From Flavobacterium sp. LHD-85 (GTDB taxonomy: Bacteria; Bacteroidota; Bacteroidia; Flavobacteriales; Flavobacteriaceae), in the NCBI RefSeq assembly GCF_030929595.1, contig NZ_JAVFVR010000015.1:62001-126000 (forward strand): DNA of 64,000 nt, in the 5' to 3' direction. Under the pieces are notes generated by a model. It was not told where the DNA came from, did no database searches, and worked only from the letters and a program-made list of their open reading frames with translations. The translations under genes were made by a program, and so were the position numbers. Shown here in pieces: positions 17,970 to 26,642 of this stretch. Within the stretch, counting starts at the first letter, position 1. Each line of letters begins with the position of its first letter.

Positions 17970-18719
17970 ATGAAAATAGGATTAATCGGATTCGGAAAAA
18001 CTGGAAAATCAGTAGCTTCAATATTATTAGAAAATAAAAAATTCTGCTTAGAATGGGTTTTGCGCCAAAGTACGGTTTTAGAACACAGATCGGTTCCAGA
18101 ATTTTTTGGAGTGCAGTCAAAAGAACCCGGCTTAATCTATTCTAGTTCTAAAACTTCTATTGAAGAATTATTAGAAAAGCATCCTGTCGACGTTATTATA
18201 GATTTTTCGTCACATGAGGGAATTTACACCTATGGAGAAGAGGCGGCCAAAAAAAATATAAAAATCATTTCGGCAATCTCGCATTATAAAGACAAAGAGT
18301 TGGCTTTTCTGAAAAAGCTTTCAAAAAAAACTACTGTGTTTTGGTCGCCAAATATTACTTTAGGGGTAAACTATTTATTATTTGCCGCTAAATTTTTAAA
18401 GAAAATAGCACCTTGGGTTGATATCGAAGTAAACGAAGAACATTTTAAAACCAAACAGGGAACATCTGGAACAGCGGTAAAAATTGCCGAAGCACTTGAT
18501 GTGGATAAAGAAAATATCAATTCGGTTAGGGCAGGAGGAATTGTTGGAAAACACGAAGTTATTTTTGGTTTTCCGTTTCAAACCGTTCGTTTAATTCACG
18601 AATCGATTTCTAGAGAAGCTTTCGGGAACGGAGTTATTTTTGTGGCCGAAAATCTAAAAGAGAAAGAAAAAGGATTATATAATTTTGAAGATATCTTGAC
18701 GCCTTATTTTACGGTTTAA
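17970..18719 (+). CDS. dapB: DapB-family dihydrodipicolinate reductase, divergent
   Basis: A 249-residue protein from the ATG at 17970 (MKIGLIGFGKTGKSVASIL); an ATG two codons earlier is possible. The N-terminal Rossmann motif GFGKTG binds NAD(P)H, VIIDFSSHEG is the usual DFS loop, and SPNITLGVNYLL opens the C-terminal domain. DapB makes tetrahydrodipicolinate for lysine and meso-diaminopimelate. The catalytic region reads EEHFKTKQGTSGTA (156-169): His158 and Lys162 are kept, but the usual second His is Phe159, one residue is missing, and the DAP of DAPSGTA is replaced. This divergence suggests a paralogue or a specialised enzyme. No other lysine gene is adjacent. Confidence 0.75.
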   Translation: MKIGLIGFGKTGKSVASILLENKKFCLEWVLRQSTVLEHRSVPEFFGVQSKEPGLIYSSSKTSIEELLEKHPVDVIIDFSSHEGIYTYGEEAAKKNIKIISAISHYKDKELAFLKKLSKKTTVFWSPNITLGVNYLLFAAKFLKKIAPWVDIEVNEEHFKTKQGTSGTAVKIAEALDVDKENINSVRAGGIVGKHEVIFGFPFQTVRLIHESISREAFGNGVIFVAENLKEKEKGLYNFEDILTPYFTV

Positions 18720-18724
18720 TGTTG

Positions 18725-18916
18725 TTTTTTGCCGCTAAGACGCAAAGGCAGTAAGTTTTTTTTTTGAAAAAATGGCTGGTGCTTTTTTCTCAGTGGAGTT
18801 GAAGGATAAGCGTAATGTATTTAAGGTATATTTTAATCTCGCAAAGTCGCAAAGTTTTTCTTTTTTAAGTTTTTAAATTTTAAAACTTTGCGGCTTTGTG
18901 TCTTAGCGGCAAAAAA
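18725..18916. repeat. Long inverted repeat TTTTTTGCCGCTAAGACGCAAAG family
   Basis: Arms of 23 bases at 18725-18747 and 18894-18916 are complementary except for one G-T wobble. They flank further CGCAAAGT units at about 18840-18855. The same CTTTGCGTCTTAGCG wording recurs at about 26608-26632. The element fills the convergent gap between the DapB-like gene and sdhB and may serve as a bidirectional terminator. Confidence 0.75.
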
Positions 18917-18919
18917 AAC

Positions 18920-19666
18920 TTACTTCCTAAAAGTCAAAGCCTTCATATATTCTAAATTCATTTTAGCAATTGAAAGAACCGAAATTCCTTGCGGGCATTC
19001 GATTTCGCAAGCTCTTGTATCGGAACATGCTCCAAAACCTTCTTCATCCATTTGTTTTACCATCGAAACCGCACGTGTTTGGGCTTCTAATTTTCCTTGA
19101 GGTAAAAGTGCCAGATGTGTTATTTTGGCTCCAACAAACAAAGCAGCGCTGGCATTTTTGCACGAAGCCACACAGGCTCCGCATCCAATACAGGCAGCAG
19201 CATCAAAAGCGGCTTCTGCCGTTTCATACGAAATCGGAATACTGTTTGCCTCTGGCGCTTGACCCGTAGCAGCACCAATAAAACCTCCCGAAGCAATAAT
19301 GGAATCAAATGCTTTGCGATCGATTTTTAAATCACGTAGAACAGGAAAAGCTTTTGCGCGAAAAGGTTCAATATAAATAGTGTCTCCATCTTTAAAACTT
19401 CTCATATGAAGCTGACAGGTTGTAGTATTTTTTAATGGACCATGAGCGCGTCCGTTTATCATAACGCCACATTGCCCGCAGATTCCTTCACGACAATCGT
19501 GATCAAACTCGATCACTCTTTCTCCATTTTGAATAAGAGATTCGTTTAAAAGATCCAGCATCTCCAGAAACGACATATGTTCAGACACTCCATCAATTTC
19601 ATAATCTGTCATTTCTCCTTTTGTTGAAGAATTAAACTGTCGCCATATTTTTAGATAAAGTTTCAT
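18920..19666 (-). CDS. sdhB: Succinate dehydrogenase/fumarate reductase iron-sulfur subunit
   Basis: A 248-residue electron-transfer subunit. The N-terminal plant-type ferredoxin domain binds [2Fe-2S] through Cys58, Cys63, Cys66 and Cys84 (DCREGICGQCG). The C-terminal helical domain carries CIGCGAC at 159-165 with Cys169 and CSDTRAC at 214-220 with Cys224, for the [4Fe-4S] and [3Fe-4S] clusters. The length and the CIGCGACVASCKN form match the Bacteroidota type-B enzyme. It follows sdhA by 90 bases of repeat DNA. No cytochrome b (SdhC) gene lies next to the pair. Confidence 0.95.
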   Translation of the reverse strand: MKLYLKIWRQFNSSTKGEMTDYEIDGVSEHMSFLEMLDLLNESLIQNGERVIEFDHDCREGICGQCGVMINGRAHGPLKNTTTCQLHMRSFKDGDTIYIEPFRAKAFPVLRDLKIDRKAFDSIIASGGFIGAATGQAPEANSIPISYETAEAAFDAAACIGCGACVASCKNASAALFVGAKITHLALLPQGKLEAQTRAVSMVKQMDEEGFGACSDTRACEIECPQGISVLSIAKMNLEYMKALTFRK

Positions 19667-19671
19667 AGATA

Positions 19672-19756
19672 ATTGTTAATTATGAATTATGAGTTATGAA
19701 TTATGAGTTATGAGGTATTAATTGTGAATTAATAATTTACAATTAACAATTCACAA
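19672..19756. repeat. AT-rich repeat between sdhA and sdhB
   Basis: Tandem GAATTATGAGTTAT units are followed by an inverted repeat in which AATTGTTAATT and AATTGTGAATT on the left pair with AATTAACAATT and AATTCACAATT on the right. It interrupts an otherwise tightly linked gene pair and would form a stem-loop in the sdhAB transcript. Confidence 0.65.
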
Positions 19757-21667
19757 TTATTTATAGCTTCTCACTGCAAGTTCTACCGATTCAAAGGTTA
19801 AAGGTTCTTTGTGAAGTTCGGGTTCGCTATTTAAACCTTTCCATTCCCAAGCTGATACGTAACAGAATTCAGCGTCATTGCGGACAGCTTCTCCGTCGGC
19901 GGTTTGGTATTCTTCTCTAAAGTGTGCGCCGCAGGATTCTTCGCGTTGTAAGGCATCGTAACACATTAATTCGGCTAATTCGATATAATCGGCAATTCGT
20001 CCGGCTTTTTCAAGTTCGCTGTTTAACGTGTTATCGCCTGTAATTCTAAGATCTTTTTCAAATGAAGCTTTCAGTTCGCGGATTTCAACTAGAGCTTCTT
20101 CCAATTTTTTTCTGCTTCGCGAAAGACCGCATTTTTCATACAATAAGCGTCCTATTTTTTTATGGAAATAATCTGCTGAAAGTGTTCCGTTGGTATGTAA
20201 AAAACGATCGAGCTGTCTTCGTACCGTTTTTTCAGCTTCCTCAAATGCGGGATGGGAAATATCTGTTTTAGGTAAATTCAATTCGCCTGCCAAATAATTC
20301 GGAATCGTATAAGGCGCAATAAAGTAACCGTCAACACAAGCCTGAAGAAGCGAATTGGCACCGAGACGATTAGCACCATGATCGGCAAAATTGGCTTCGC
20401 CTAAAGCAAATAAACCAGGAATTGTGGTCATAAGCTCATAATCAACCCAAAGTCCGCCCATAGTAAAATGCGCCGATGGCGAAATCAGCATGGGTTCTTT
20501 GTAAGCGTTTATGCCAGTAATCTTTTCGTACATAGCAAAAAGATTACTGTATTTGGCTTCGATTTTATCTTTTCCTTGCGCTTTAATGGCATCCGAAAAA
20601 TCGAGATAAATAGCATTTTTCATTGGCCCAACGCCATGTCCGGCATCAATTCTTTCTTTTGCGGCTCTTGACGAAATATCTCGTGGAGCTAGATTTCCAA
20701 AGGAAGGATAACGGCGTTCTAAGTAATAATCGCGTTCCTCTTCGGGAATGGCGTTTGCATTTCGATCATCTTCTGCTTTTTTCGGAACCCAAATACGGCC
20801 ATCATTTCGAAGTGATTCTGACATTAAAGTCAGTTTTGATTGGTTTTCACCATGCTGTGGAAGCGAAGTAGGGTGAAACTGAATCCAGCTTACGCCTGCC
20901 ATATAAGCGCCTTTTTTATGCGCGCGCCAAATGGCAGAACTGTTGCAGCCCATGGCCAAAGTAGAAAGATAATATACTTTTCCATAACCTCCAGAAGCCA
21001 GAACAACGGCATCTGCAGCGTGACGTTCTAAAATTCCTGTTTCAAGATTTCGAGCGATTATTCCTTTGGCTTTGCCATCAATAACAACGAGTTCGAGCAT
21101 TTCGTGACGGGTATACAAAGTCACTTTTCCTAAAGATGCTTGACGTTCTAAAGCTTGATAAGCGCCCAATAAAAGCTGTTGTCCGGTTTGGCCTCTAGCA
21201 TAAAAAGTTCGAGAAACCTGAACGCCTCCAAAAGATCTGTTGTTTAAATATCCTGCATATTCCCTTGCAAAAGGAACACCCTGCGCAACTGCATGATCGA
21301 TAAGATGTACAGAACATTCTGCTAAACGATAAACATTGGCTTCTCGTGATCTGAAATCGCCACCTTTTATAGTGTCGTAAAACATTCTATACGTGCTGTC
21401 TCCATCGTTTTTGTAGTTTTTGGCAGCGTTTACTCCGCCTTGAGCGGCAACAGAATGTGCGCGTCTTGGAGAATCTTGAAAGCAGAAAGATTTTATATTA
21501 TAGCCTTGCTCAGCAAGAGAAGCTGCACACGAAGCGCCTGCAAGCCCTGTTCCGACAACAATAATATTTAGTTTTTTTCGGTTGGCAGGATTGACCAATT
21601 TGGCTTTAGACTTGTAAAGACTCCATTTATCAGCAAGAGGACCTTCGGGTATTTTTGATTCCATCAT
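19757..21667 (-). CDS. sdhA: Succinate dehydrogenase/fumarate reductase flavoprotein subunit
   Basis: A 636-residue catalytic subunit that oxidises succinate to fumarate in the citric acid cycle, or runs in reverse. The FAD Rossmann motif GTGLAGASCAAS starts near residue 39. His71 in HSVAAQGGVNA is the covalent FAD ligand. IQFHPTSLP, the SESLRNDGR segment and HFTMGGLWVDYELMTTIPGLFALGE give the substrate and cap regions. The length fits the type-B family found in Bacteroidota. Two adjacent ATG codons start the frame, and either is plausible. Upstream 460 bases contain only repeats, so sdhC is not in its usual place. Confidence 0.95.
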   Translation of the reverse strand: MMESKIPEGPLADKWSLYKSKAKLVNPANRKKLNIIVVGTGLAGASCAASLAEQGYNIKSFCFQDSPRRAHSVAAQGGVNAAKNYKNDGDSTYRMFYDTIKGGDFRSREANVYRLAECSVHLIDHAVAQGVPFAREYAGYLNNRSFGGVQVSRTFYARGQTGQQLLLGAYQALERQASLGKVTLYTRHEMLELVVIDGKAKGIIARNLETGILERHAADAVVLASGGYGKVYYLSTLAMGCNSSAIWRAHKKGAYMAGVSWIQFHPTSLPQHGENQSKLTLMSESLRNDGRIWVPKKAEDDRNANAIPEEERDYYLERRYPSFGNLAPRDISSRAAKERIDAGHGVGPMKNAIYLDFSDAIKAQGKDKIEAKYSNLFAMYEKITGINAYKEPMLISPSAHFTMGGLWVDYELMTTIPGLFALGEANFADHGANRLGANSLLQACVDGYFIAPYTIPNYLAGELNLPKTDISHPAFEEAEKTVRRQLDRFLHTNGTLSADYFHKKIGRLLYEKCGLSRSRKKLEEALVEIRELKASFEKDLRITGDNTLNSELEKAGRIADYIELAELMCYDALQREESCGAHFREEYQTADGEAVRNDAEFCYVSAWEWKGLNSEPELHKEPLTFESVELAVRSYK

Positions 21668-21889
21668 TTTTAGTGGTTTAAAATGAATCCATGCAAAAGT
21701 TCAAAAGAAAACTAAATTTAGTATAAAATATTGATATTTAGCTGTTTTTTGTATGAATATATTTAAACAAAAATGGACTTTAAGTATATTAAATAATCAG
21801 ATTTAGTATAGAAAGGAAATTAAAAAAAATTGTTGAATTCGCTCTATCTGAGTGAAATAAAAAACTTATGAGGGTTATATGCTTAAATT

Positions 21890-22098
21890 TTTCACGCAGA
21901 TTTAAAAAGATTTAAGCAGATTATTACAGATTCTAAATAAAAAAATCTGCAATAATCTGCTAAATCTGCGTGAAACAAAAACTTTCAGCAGTTATATATT
22001 TAAATCTTTTACGAAGATTCTAAATAAAAAAATCTGTTGAATCTGCTGAATCTGCGAGTAAAATTTACTCCCGCAGATTTAGCAGATACAGCAGATTT
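21890..22098. repeat. Two CGCAGATTT-family hairpins
   Basis: The first (21890-21975) has 15-bp perfect ends TTTCACGCAGATTTA/TAAATCTGCGTGAAA, with nested GCAGATTATT/AATAATCTGC. The second (22030-22098) pairs AATCTGCTGAATCTGCG with CGCAGATTTAGCAGAT, with imperfections. Together they occupy most of the 461-bp gap 21668-22128, in which I see no gene. The same family recurs at 26301, 30229, 47371 and 52110. Confidence 0.75.
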
Positions 22099-22128
22099 AT
22101 AAAATTGAATTGAAATATTTTTGAAGGA

Positions 22129-23406
22129 TTATTTCTCGATTATCATGGTAACTCCTTGACCACCTGCAGCGCAGATAGAAATTAGCCCTCTTCCAGAACC
22201 TTTTTCGTTGAGCAGTTTTGCCATTACACCAATAATTCTTCCTCCAGTAGCGGCAAAAGGATGTGCTGCCGCCAAACTGCTGCCTTTTACATTCAGTTTG
22301 TTTCGATCAATGGCACCTAAAGTTTTCTTTAAACCTATTTCGGCACTTAGTTCTGGGCTTTCCCAAATTTTTAAAGTGGCTAATGTCTGAGCAGCAAAAG
22401 CTTCGTGAATTTCATAATAATCGAAATCTTGCAAGTTTAATTCTGCTTTTTCCAACATTCTTGAAGCAGCAAATAAAGGCGCTAAGAGAAGATTTTGTTG
22501 GTTTTTAACGTATTCAATTGCAGCAATTTCTGCGAAAGTAATATACGCCAAAATAGGTAGTCCTTGCTCTTTTGCCCATTCTTCGCTTGCTAAAAGAATA
22601 CAAGAAGCACCGTCTGTTAGTGGCGTTGAATTTCCTGCGGTAAGAGTTCCGTTTACTTTATCAAAAGCTGGACTTAGTTTGGCTAATTTTTCAATCGTAC
22701 TGTCTCTTCTTAGATTATTATCTTTTTCTAAACCATTAAAAGGAGTAATCATATCATCAAAAAATCCCTCATCATAAGCTTTTGCCATATTGAGATGACT
22801 TTTTAAAGCAAATTCATCTTGTTCTTCGCGTGAAATTTTATAATATTTTGCTGTAATTTCAGTATGTCCGCCCATAGAAAGTCCTGTTTGCGATTCTTCA
22901 TTTCGAGGAACTAACGGACTAAGATCTTTTGGACGAAGTTTTAGAAAAGTTTTAATTTTTTCGCCCAATGATTTTGCTTTTCTGGCTTCCAATAAGATTT
23001 TTCGAAGTTTCTCGCTCACAGCAATCGGCATATCACTGATAGAATCTACACCTCCAGCAATTCCAGAATCTATTTGTCCGAGAGCAATTTTGTTGGCAAT
23101 ATAAATAGCGCTTTCAATTCCCGTATCACACGCTTGTTGCAAGTCGCATGCAGGTGTTGCCGGGTCGAGGCTGGTCTGCATGACACATTCGCGAATTAAA
23201 TTGTTGTCGTAAGTATGTTTGATTACAGCACCTCCAGCAACTTCGCCTAATAACTTCCCTTTCAGATTGTATTTATCAATAAGACCATTGAGAGATGCGG
23301 TCATCATTTCTTTATTTCCAACATTGGAATAAGCTGTATTAGCTCTCGCAAAAGGAATTCTGTTATAGCCTACAATAGCAACTTTTTTTATTGTATTTGA
23401 TTTCAT
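22129..23406 (-). CDS. Acetyl-CoA C-acyltransferase (thiolase, FadI-like)
   Basis: A 425-residue thiolase. The nucleophile is Cys93 in CDLQQACDTGIESA. The loop SMGGHTEITAKYYKISREEQDEFALKSH, the TAGNSTPLTDGASCILLA segment, the catalytic EIHEAFAAQ, AAHPFAATGGR and the terminal CAAGGQG (second Cys) are all intact. It probably cleaves 3-ketoacyl-CoA in fatty-acid beta-oxidation. A biosynthetic acetoacetyl-CoA thiolase is the alternative, although the length and the inserted loop near 150-185 favour the FadI-like long-chain class. No partner hydratase/dehydrogenase gene is adjacent. It diverges from the TonB receptor at 23644. Confidence 0.92.
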   Translation of the reverse strand: MKSNTIKKVAIVGYNRIPFARANTAYSNVGNKEMMTASLNGLIDKYNLKGKLLGEVAGGAVIKHTYDNNLIRECVMQTSLDPATPACDLQQACDTGIESAIYIANKIALGQIDSGIAGGVDSISDMPIAVSEKLRKILLEARKAKSLGEKIKTFLKLRPKDLSPLVPRNEESQTGLSMGGHTEITAKYYKISREEQDEFALKSHLNMAKAYDEGFFDDMITPFNGLEKDNNLRRDSTIEKLAKLSPAFDKVNGTLTAGNSTPLTDGASCILLASEEWAKEQGLPILAYITFAEIAAIEYVKNQQNLLLAPLFAASRMLEKAELNLQDFDYYEIHEAFAAQTLATLKIWESPELSAEIGLKKTLGAIDRNKLNVKGSSLAAAHPFAATGGRIIGVMAKLLNEKGSGRGLISICAAGGQGVTMIIEK

Positions 23407-23587
23407 ATCAGGGAGTTATTTGTTTTGGTTTTCTCAGATTTAGAAATATAAAGATAGAAATAGATTTTTGTTTGCAACTTAATGTAGATTAATATTATCA
23501 GGAAATAACTTAGAGATGGCTGTTTTCAAATTTATTCTACCGATTTAGTATATTTTGTTTTATTTATTTAGAATGAATTAAAATAAT

Positions 23588-23618
23588 TTGGAAAAGTTGA
23601 GATTTGCATATACTTTTG
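23588..23618 (+). promoter_or_regulatory. Promoter of the siderophore receptor gene
   Basis: TTG at 23588-23590 and TACTTTTG at 23611-23618 are separated by 20 bases, matching the Bacteroidota consensus TTG-N(17-23)-TAnnTTTG. The ATG at 23644 is about 25 bases downstream, so the leader would be short. Confidence 0.65.
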
Positions 23619-23643
23619 TCGCTCAATTTAAAATCAAAACCAA

Positions 23644-26067
23644 ATGAAAATAATTTTTAATGCCAGAGTTTATCTTTTTGTGCTGTTTTTGAGCTCATTA
23701 AATATGATGGCACAACAGCTTGGAACTGTAAACGGAAAAGTTTCTTTGAGTGGCAATAAACCAGCAGAAAATATTGCTGTAGCTTTAAAAGGAACAAAAT
23801 ATTCAGATATTACAACTGTTTCAGGACATTATGAAATTAAAAATGTAAAGCCAGGAACATATACTATCGTATTAAATGGAGTAGGAATTCAACCTGTTGA
23901 GGATAAAATCGTAGTAAATTCTAAACAGACTACAACTAAGAATTTTTCTCTTTCTGAAAGTCAGGAAGATCTTGATGAAGTGGTAATTAAAAAGAATAAA
24001 TACAAGCAAGACAAGCCTTCATTATCTTTGCGTCTTCAGACTCCAGTTTTAGAAATTCCTCAAAATATACAAATTGTAAGCGGTCAGACTTTAAAAGACC
24101 AGCAGATTACTAGTATGAGCGATGGAGTAATTCGTAACGTGAGTGGTGCTGTACGTTTAGAGCATTGGGGAGATTTGTATACGAATATTACTATGAGAGG
24201 TTCTCAAATTCAGGCTTTTAGAAACGGATTTAACGTGGTTTCTTCTTTCTGGGGGCCATTAACAGAAGACATGAGTTTTGTAGACCATATTGAGTTTGTA
24301 AAAGGTCCGGCCGGATTTATGCTTTCAAGCGGCGATCCAAGCGGATTATATAACGTGGTGACTAAAAAGCCAACAGGTGTAACGAAAGGTGAGGTGAGTG
24401 CTATGGTAGGAAGCTATGATTTCTACAGAGTAAGTTTAGACCTTGACGGAAAATTAGATAAAAAAGGAAAATTATTATACCGTTTTAACGGAGCAGCACA
24501 AAAGAAAGGATCATTCCGTCCATTTGAGCATAACGATCGTTACGTAATTGCGCCTGTGATTTCGTATCAGATTGATGATAAAACAAAAATTACTGCCGAA
24601 TATAATTTCCAATACGCAAATATGACCGAAGTAGGTTCTTACTATGTTTTTGGACCTAAATCTGATGGATATGCAACTTTACCTCGTAATTTTACGATGA
24701 CACAGCCAGGACTGCCTGATACAAACATTCAGGATCATAGCGGGTATTTACAGTTTGAACACAAATTTGACGAAAATTGGAAGCTTACAGCTCAAACGTC
24801 TTATTTTAAATACATTCAGCAAGGATATAGCTCATGGCCAAGTTTAGTTGGGCCAGCTGAAATAGATACGGATGGTGACAAGATTTCAGATGTTTTTCTT
24901 GATAAGGGAGATATCATTAGAAATGTTGGTATTTGGGATGCGGAAAGTAATATGTATTTAGGACAGATTTTCGTGAATGGAAAATTCAGTACTGGAAATG
25001 TTTCTCATAAAGTATTGAGTGGAGTAGATTTAGGAAGCAAAGATTATATGGCAGATTGGGGACAATCTCATGATTTAGATACTTATGCAAATCCTTTTAA
25101 TGTTTACAATCCAAATTATGGCACGCCTTCAAATGGTTTCCCGCAATTTGATCACGATACTCCTTTAAGTCAAAGAGCAGGTGGCCTTTATGGTTCGAAG
25201 TATGCGGCTGGATATGTTCAGGATGAACTTGGTTTTCTTGAAAATAGATTGAGATTGACTATTGCCGCAAGATATACATGGATTAGTCAGACGAGTAGCT
25301 ATGAGCCAACAAAGTCAGACAGTCATATTACACCACGTTTTGGAGCAAGTTATTCTATAACAGATAGTTTTGCGATATATGGATTATATGATCAGGCTTT
25401 TTTGCCACAAATTGGTAATGTTGCACCAGGACAGGAAATTAAACCTTTGACAGGAAATAATATTGAATTTGGTCTTAAAAAAGACTGGTTCGATGGCTCA
25501 TGGAGTACATCTTTATCGGCATACAATATTTTAAAGAAAAACGAATTGACTGCAGATCCTACAAGTAATCCGAGCAACCCAGTTAGTGTTGTATTAGGTG
25601 AGAAAAGAGCACAGGGTGTTGAATTTGATGTGAGAGGAAAAATTGCTGACGGTTTAAATCTTATTGCTAATTATGCTTTTACTGAATCGATTGTACTTAA
25701 CTCAAATGTTTCGACTATAAAAGAAGGTTCTGTTGTACCTGGTTATGCTAAACATACCGCAAATGCATGGTTAAATTATACGATCCAGAATGGTAAGCTA
25801 AAAGGGTTTGGTGCTTCGATTGGAGGAACTTTCCTAGACGGACGCCAAACAGACACTTGGAGTCCAGGACTTGTAAAACTTCCAACTTATTTTAAACTAG
25901 ACGGTGGATTGTCTTATGAAACGGGTAAAATTAAAGTTACAGCAAACGTATTCAATATTTTAGACAGATATCTTTACAGCGGTTCTTACTACGAGTGGTT
26001 AAGTGCTTATTACTGGCAGGCTGAAGCTCCAAGAAATTTTAGAGTTGGTGTTACTTATAAATTTTAA
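23644..26067 (+). CDS. TonB-dependent siderophore receptor with carboxypeptidase-like N-domain
   Basis: An 807-residue outer-membrane receptor. Its signal is MKIIFNARVYLFVLFLSSLNMMAQQ, followed by a regulatory-like beta-sandwich at about 27-105 (GTVNGKVSLSGNKPAENIAVALKG). The plug begins near LDEVVIKKNKYKQDK and has LEIPQNIQIVSGQTLKDQQITSM and VDHIEFVKGPAGFMLSSGDPSGLYNVVTKKP, the ferric-siderophore receptor signature. The barrel ends GVTYKF. It is monocistronic, with its own promoter and a repeat hairpin downstream. Iron regulation is likely for this class, but no Fur-type box was identified. The exact siderophore is unknown. Confidence 0.93.
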   Translation: MKIIFNARVYLFVLFLSSLNMMAQQLGTVNGKVSLSGNKPAENIAVALKGTKYSDITTVSGHYEIKNVKPGTYTIVLNGVGIQPVEDKIVVNSKQTTTKNFSLSESQEDLDEVVIKKNKYKQDKPSLSLRLQTPVLEIPQNIQIVSGQTLKDQQITSMSDGVIRNVSGAVRLEHWGDLYTNITMRGSQIQAFRNGFNVVSSFWGPLTEDMSFVDHIEFVKGPAGFMLSSGDPSGLYNVVTKKPTGVTKGEVSAMVGSYDFYRVSLDLDGKLDKKGKLLYRFNGAAQKKGSFRPFEHNDRYVIAPVISYQIDDKTKITAEYNFQYANMTEVGSYYVFGPKSDGYATLPRNFTMTQPGLPDTNIQDHSGYLQFEHKFDENWKLTAQTSYFKYIQQGYSSWPSLVGPAEIDTDGDKISDVFLDKGDIIRNVGIWDAESNMYLGQIFVNGKFSTGNVSHKVLSGVDLGSKDYMADWGQSHDLDTYANPFNVYNPNYGTPSNGFPQFDHDTPLSQRAGGLYGSKYAAGYVQDELGFLENRLRLTIAARYTWISQTSSYEPTKSDSHITPRFGASYSITDSFAIYGLYDQAFLPQIGNVAPGQEIKPLTGNNIEFGLKKDWFDGSWSTSLSAYNILKKNELTADPTSNPSNPVSVVLGEKRAQGVEFDVRGKIADGLNLIANYAFTESIVLNSNVSTIKEGSVVPGYAKHTANAWLNYTIQNGKLKGFGASIGGTFLDGRQTDTWSPGLVKLPTYFKLDGGLSYETGKIKVTANVFNILDRYLYSGSYYEWLSAYYWQAEAPRNFRVGVTYKF

Positions 26068-26128
26068 GTAAAGGTTCTGAGGTGCTAAGGCTCAAAGGGA
26101 CAAAGGTTTGAAAATCTATATTTTTATG

Positions 26129-26257
26129 AATTGACTCCAGTTTTAACTGGAGGTGACAAATAAAGATTAAAAAAAGGCTTTAGCCAAACTATTGATGTTT
26201 GGCTAAAGCCTTTTGACTTTTGCTATATTTTTCATCCAGCTAAAGCTGGACGCTACT
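26129..26257. mobile_element. REP/MITE-like element, copy 1
   Basis: About 129 bp containing three hairpins in order: an imperfect CTCCAGTT/AACTGGAG (26135-26152); an 18-bp perfect stem AAAAGGCTTTAGCCAAAC with a 7-nt loop (26172-26214); and TCCAGCT/AGCTGGA (26235-26250). It is repeated in direct orientation 302 bp further on. The hairpin content resembles REP/BIME-type units moved by RAYT (Y1) transposases, but no transposase lies in the window. The second hairpin plus T-tail can also terminate the receptor transcript. Confidence 0.65.
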
Positions 26258-26300
26258 TAATTATTTTGAGAGATTTTAAAATTCTATTAGTAAAATCATC

Positions 26301-26393
26301 TTTTCTCGCAGATTTTGCAGATAACGCAGATTTTAATTTTAAAATAATAATCTGTTTAATCTGCTGAAATCATTTTAGATCTGCGTGAAAACT
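26301..26393. repeat. CGCAGATTT-family hairpin between the two elements
   Basis: CGCAGATTTTGCAGATAACG-like DNA pairs imperfectly with AATCTGTTTAATCTGCTGAAAT...AGATCTGCGTG. It separates the two copies of the REP-like element. A TCTGTGGCAAAAA/CTTTGCGTCTTAGCG relic follows at about 26590-26635. No gene lies in 26068-26642. Confidence 0.6.
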
Positions 26394-26430
26394 TCGAAAG
26401 TTTTAATAACTGAGATGTATATTTCTTTTG

Positions 26431-26558
26431 AATTGCCTCCAGTTTTAACTGGAGGTGACAAATAAAGATTAAAAAAAAGGCTTTAGCCAAACTAGTGATG
26501 TTTGGCTAAAGCCTTTTATCTTGTTTTATATTTTCATCCGGCTTAAGCTGGATGCTAT
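26431..26558. mobile_element. REP/MITE-like element, copy 2
   Basis: A second copy of the 26129-26257 unit with the same three hairpins. The central stem (26475-26517) is identical in its 18-bp arms, and its loop differs by one base. The third hairpin is TCCGGCT/AGCTGGA (26537-26552), where the A-T pair of copy 1 has become a G-U wobble, so folding is kept despite a substitution. Confidence 0.65.
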
Positions 26559-26642
26559 TCAATTTTAAAAAAAAATCCTTTTAATCTATGTAATCTGTGG
26601 CAAAAAAACTTTGCGTCTTAGCGACTTTGCGAGATTAACAAT

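Noticed and set aside
21890..22098. A CRISPR array made of CGCAGATTT repeats
   Set aside because: Units are palindromic, unevenly spaced and imperfect, with no constant repeat and unique spacers, and no cas gene is present.
26172..26214. A simple terminator as full explanation of the 26129-26257 unit
   Set aside because: The same roughly 130-bp block, with three hairpins, is repeated downstream, so it is more than a terminator, though it may act as one.
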